Position numbers and translations under genes: made by a program. A stretch of DNA of 6,620 nucleotides, from the NCBI GenBank assembly GCA_015491595.1, contig WFVP01000310.1, forward strand, positions 1 through 6,620, read 5' to 3'. Of the stretch, positions 4,655 through 6,620 are shown piece after piece. Source of the DNA: Anaerolineales bacterium (GTDB lineage Bacteria > Chloroflexota > Anaerolineae > Anaerolineales > DRMV01). Numbering within the stretch: position 1 is the first letter of the stretch; every line of letters begins with the position of its first letter. Below the pieces are notes generated by a model. It saw only the letters and a list, made by a program, of their open reading frames with translations. It ran no database searches and was not told the origin of the DNA.

Positions 4655-6526
4655 ATGAAGGCATGGCGAATTTCCTGGTGGCAGGCGTGGCTGTTGGGTG
4701 GGCTTTTGGCCTTCCCGGTGGCCGGCTTGGGCCTGATGGGCACCGGGTTGGCCTGGGAACTGCTCTTCTGGAACCGCATCTATCCGGGCGTGCATGTGGG
4801 GGTGGTGGACCTGAGCGGCCTGACCCGCGAAGCCGCCGAGGCCCGTTTGCGAGAGGTTTATGCATACCCCGAACAGGGTCGCGTGACCTTCACCTGGCAG
4901 GATATGCAATGGGAAACCCGCCCCCTGGATTTGGGCCTGGTGGTGGATTACGCCGGGACCGCGGAGGCTGCGTGGCGAGTAGGTCGGGAAGGCCCCCTTT
5001 GGGCCCGCTGGCGGGACCGCTGGCAGGCCTGGACCCAGGGCGTCAATGTGCCCTTGCGGTTGGTCTTCCACCCGGGTTGGGCGTACGCCACCCTGACCAA
5101 TGCCCTGGCTTCCCGGGTTGAGGAGCCTCCTCAAGACGCTTTTCTGGCCCTGGAAGGGGCTTCCGTCCAATACCGCCCCGGTCGCGCGGGCCGGCGTATC
5201 GCCTGGAGCCGCTTGCTGCCACGACTGGCCCGGGAAATGGCGTTCATGCAAGACACTGTCCTGGACATCCCCACAGAACCTGTGCCGCCGGTCATCCCGG
5301 AGGCCCAGGACCTGGCCCAACGGCTGGAAAAGATGCTCTCCCGGACCTTACGCCTCACCCTGCCGGACGCCCAGGAGGGGGACCCGGGACCCTGGGACGT
5401 GCCGCCAGAGCAGGTGGCCGCGATGCTGCGCATCGTGCGGCGGGTGGATGCGCAAGGTCGGGGCTGGTACGAGCTGGATGTCGACCCGGAACCTTTGCGT
5501 CCCCTGTTGCGCACGGTGGCGGCCCAGGTGTTGCGGGAGCCCGTCAACGCCCGGTTCACCTTCAACGAAGAGGCCCGGGAACTGGAACTCCTGGAGCCCG
5601 CGGTGTACGGCCGTCGGCTGAAGACCGAGGAGACGATGGAGGCCATCGTCCAGGCCCTGAAGGAGGGACGTACTCGGGTTCCCCTGGTGCTGGAAGTCGA
5701 ACCACCCCGGGTGACGGACGATGCCACGGCAGAGGAATTGGGCATTCGCGAGCTGGTGGTGGAGCACACCACGTACTTCTACGGCTCCAGTGTCGCCCGG
5801 ATGCACAACATCCGCCTGGCGGGAAGCCGCTTCCACGGCTATTTGGTGGCACCGGGGGAGGTATTCTCCATGGCCCAGGTTCTGGGGGACATCAGCCTGG
5901 ACAACGGCTACGCCGAGGCTCCCATCATCTTCGGGAATCGCACCATCCAGGGCGTGGGCGGCGGCGTGTGCCAGGTGAGCACCACCCTGTTCCGCACCGT
6001 GTTCTTCGGGGGTTACCCCATCGTCGAACGCCATCCCCATTCCTATCGAGTGTACTACTACGAACTGGAAGCCTCCGGCCGGGTGAACCCTAAATGGGCC
6101 GGATTGGACGCCACGGTCTACGTACCTATTGTGGATTTCAAATTCAAGAACGATACCCCTTACTGGATTCTCATGGAAGTCGAGGTCAACATCCCGCACC
6201 GCTACATCCGCTGGCGCTTTTATTCGACCTCGGATGGCCGGGAGGTCGTTTGGGATACCACCGGGCTTCAAAACAAACAGCCGCCTCCACCTCCTCGCTA
6301 CATCGAGAACCCGGAACTGGAACCCGGCGAGATTCGGCAAACCGATTGGCCCATCGAAGGCGGCACGGTGACGGTGGTGCGGGAGGTCTACCGCAACGGC
6401 GAATTGCTCTTCCGGGATGTGTTCACCACCTATTACCGTCCCTGGCCCGCGATTTGCGAGTACGGCCCCGGCACCGAAGGGATGCCGCCGGAGAACCCGG
6501 ACCCCGACAACCCCTGCAAACCTTAG
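4655..6526 (+). CDS. Membrane-anchored VanW/YoaR-family protein
   Basis: This 623-aa protein has a short basic N-terminus and a membrane anchor (about 11-34). An extracellular region follows with a YoaR-type N-terminal (PG_binding_4-like) repeat starting IYPGVHVGVVDLSGLTREAA (42-61). A second such region lies near 274-353, and the VanW domain spans about 376-505. VanW hallmarks are visible: FYGSS, RMHNIRLA, PGEVFSMAQVLGD, GYAEAPII, GGGVCQVSTTLF (about 434-446), ERHPHS (about 458) and the DATVYVPIVDFKFKND segment. After a Pro5 linker (about 543) comes an 80-residue beta-rich extension. VanW proteins occur in some vancomycin-resistance operons and widely in Gram-positives and Chloroflexi; their biochemistry is unresolved, and a cell-envelope role is inferred. 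ATG 4655 is preferred because the extended -10 ends at 4647; ATG 4643 and 4646 lie inside it. The invariant Cys of GGGxCQ and the His pair of ERHPHS are intact. Confidence 0.92.
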   Translation: MKAWRISWWQAWLLGGLLAFPVAGLGLMGTGLAWELLFWNRIYPGVHVGVVDLSGLTREAAEARLREVYAYPEQGRVTFTWQDMQWETRPLDLGLVVDYAGTAEAAWRVGREGPLWARWRDRWQAWTQGVNVPLRLVFHPGWAYATLTNALASRVEEPPQDAFLALEGASVQYRPGRAGRRIAWSRLLPRLAREMAFMQDTVLDIPTEPVPPVIPEAQDLAQRLEKMLSRTLRLTLPDAQEGDPGPWDVPPEQVAAMLRIVRRVDAQGRGWYELDVDPEPLRPLLRTVAAQVLREPVNARFTFNEEARELELLEPAVYGRRLKTEETMEAIVQALKEGRTRVPLVLEVEPPRVTDDATAEELGIRELVVEHTTYFYGSSVARMHNIRLAGSRFHGYLVAPGEVFSMAQVLGDISLDNGYAEAPIIFGNRTIQGVGGGVCQVSTTLFRTVFFGGYPIVERHPHSYRVYYYELEASGRVNPKWAGLDATVYVPIVDFKFKNDTPYWILMEVEVNIPHRYIRWRFYSTSDGREVVWDTTGLQNKQPPPPPRYIENPELEPGEIRQTDWPIEGGTVTVVREVYRNGELLFRDVFTTYYRPWPAICEYGPGTEGMPPENPDPDNPCKP

Positions 6527-6540
6527 CCCTGGGAGGAAGT

Positions 6541-6620
6541 ATGCCCGCCAACGCTCCCCAACCCCTCTGGCAGGAGGCCCTGCAAGCCCTGGAAGCCGCC
6601 CTGAACCACCAGGATGAGGA
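6541..6620 (+). CDS. Start of an unidentified gene, cut by the window end
   Basis: An ATG at 6541 is preceded by GGGAGG (6531-6536) 4 nt upstream and opens a frame with no stop before the window ends. Only 26 residues are visible, beginning MPANAPQPLWQEALQALEAA, an amphipathic helix-like start. It lies 14 nt after the VanW-family stop with no terminator between them, so cotranscription is likely. Nothing can be said about its function. Confidence 0.7.
   Translation, partial: MPANAPQPLWQEALQALEAALNHQDE

Noticed and set aside
4499..5320. A 273-residue minus-strand open frame overlapping tRNA-Arg
   Set aside because: It runs through the tRNA and the VanW start and has no family features or ribosome binding site.
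5348..6340. A 330-residue minus-strand open frame opposite the VanW gene
   Set aside because: Antisense shadow; no recognisable domain, and the plus strand encodes conserved VanW motifs throughout.

Overview
The window is a GC-rich stretch of bacterial chromosome with dense, ordinary-looking gene packing. The gene set is a YbbN-type thioredoxin with an intact WCGPC site, a long VanW/YoaR protein with a C-terminal beta-type extension, a PduO-type adenosyltransferase and a DUF554 membrane protein. Together with the TATAAT/TGnTATnnT-like promoters and AGGAGG-type ribosome binding sites, this suggests a Chloroflexota bacterium, perhaps a thermophilic Anaerolineae. That assignment is an inference from protein style only, because the window holds no phylogenetic marker other than a tRNA.

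Layout. Positions 1-426 hold no convincing gene. They contain an 88-bp nearly perfect palindromic repeat (140-227), a terminator-like hairpin facing the minus strand (331-354) and a TATAAT box (373-378) serving the first gene. Positions 427-1263 (+) encode a thioredoxin-TPR protein of the YbbN/CnoX family, followed by a rho-independent terminator (1292-1325). Positions 1326-1515 contain a second copy of the palindromic repeat, lying between two convergent genes. Positions 1516-3753 form a minus-strand operon, in transcription order: an unrecognised tryptophan-rich 321-aa protein (3753-2788), a PduO-type cob(I)alamin adenosyltransferase (2771-2202) and a DUF554 membrane protein (2205-1516). The first two are 16 nt apart and the last two overlap by an ATGA. 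The operon has an extended -10 promoter (about 3876-3884) and a leader with a 13-bp hairpin.

From 3885 on, everything runs on the plus strand. A clear promoter (4029-4056) drives an unrecognised 132-aa protein (4085-4483), and a tRNA-Arg(UCG) gene starts only 4 nt after its stop codon (4488-4561). A hairpin follows (4578-4603), then an extended -10 that appears to give a leaderless mRNA for a 623-aa membrane-anchored VanW-family protein (4655-6526). A further gene begins at 6541 and runs off the end.

Functionally the window combines protein quality control (YbbN), corrinoid cofactor maturation (PduO), cell-envelope biology (VanW, DUF554) and translation (tRNA-Arg). No defence system, CRISPR array, transposase or phage gene is visible. 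The most unusual items are the paired long palindromic repeats, the Trp-rich unknown protein with its structured leader, and the mRNA-tRNA junction.
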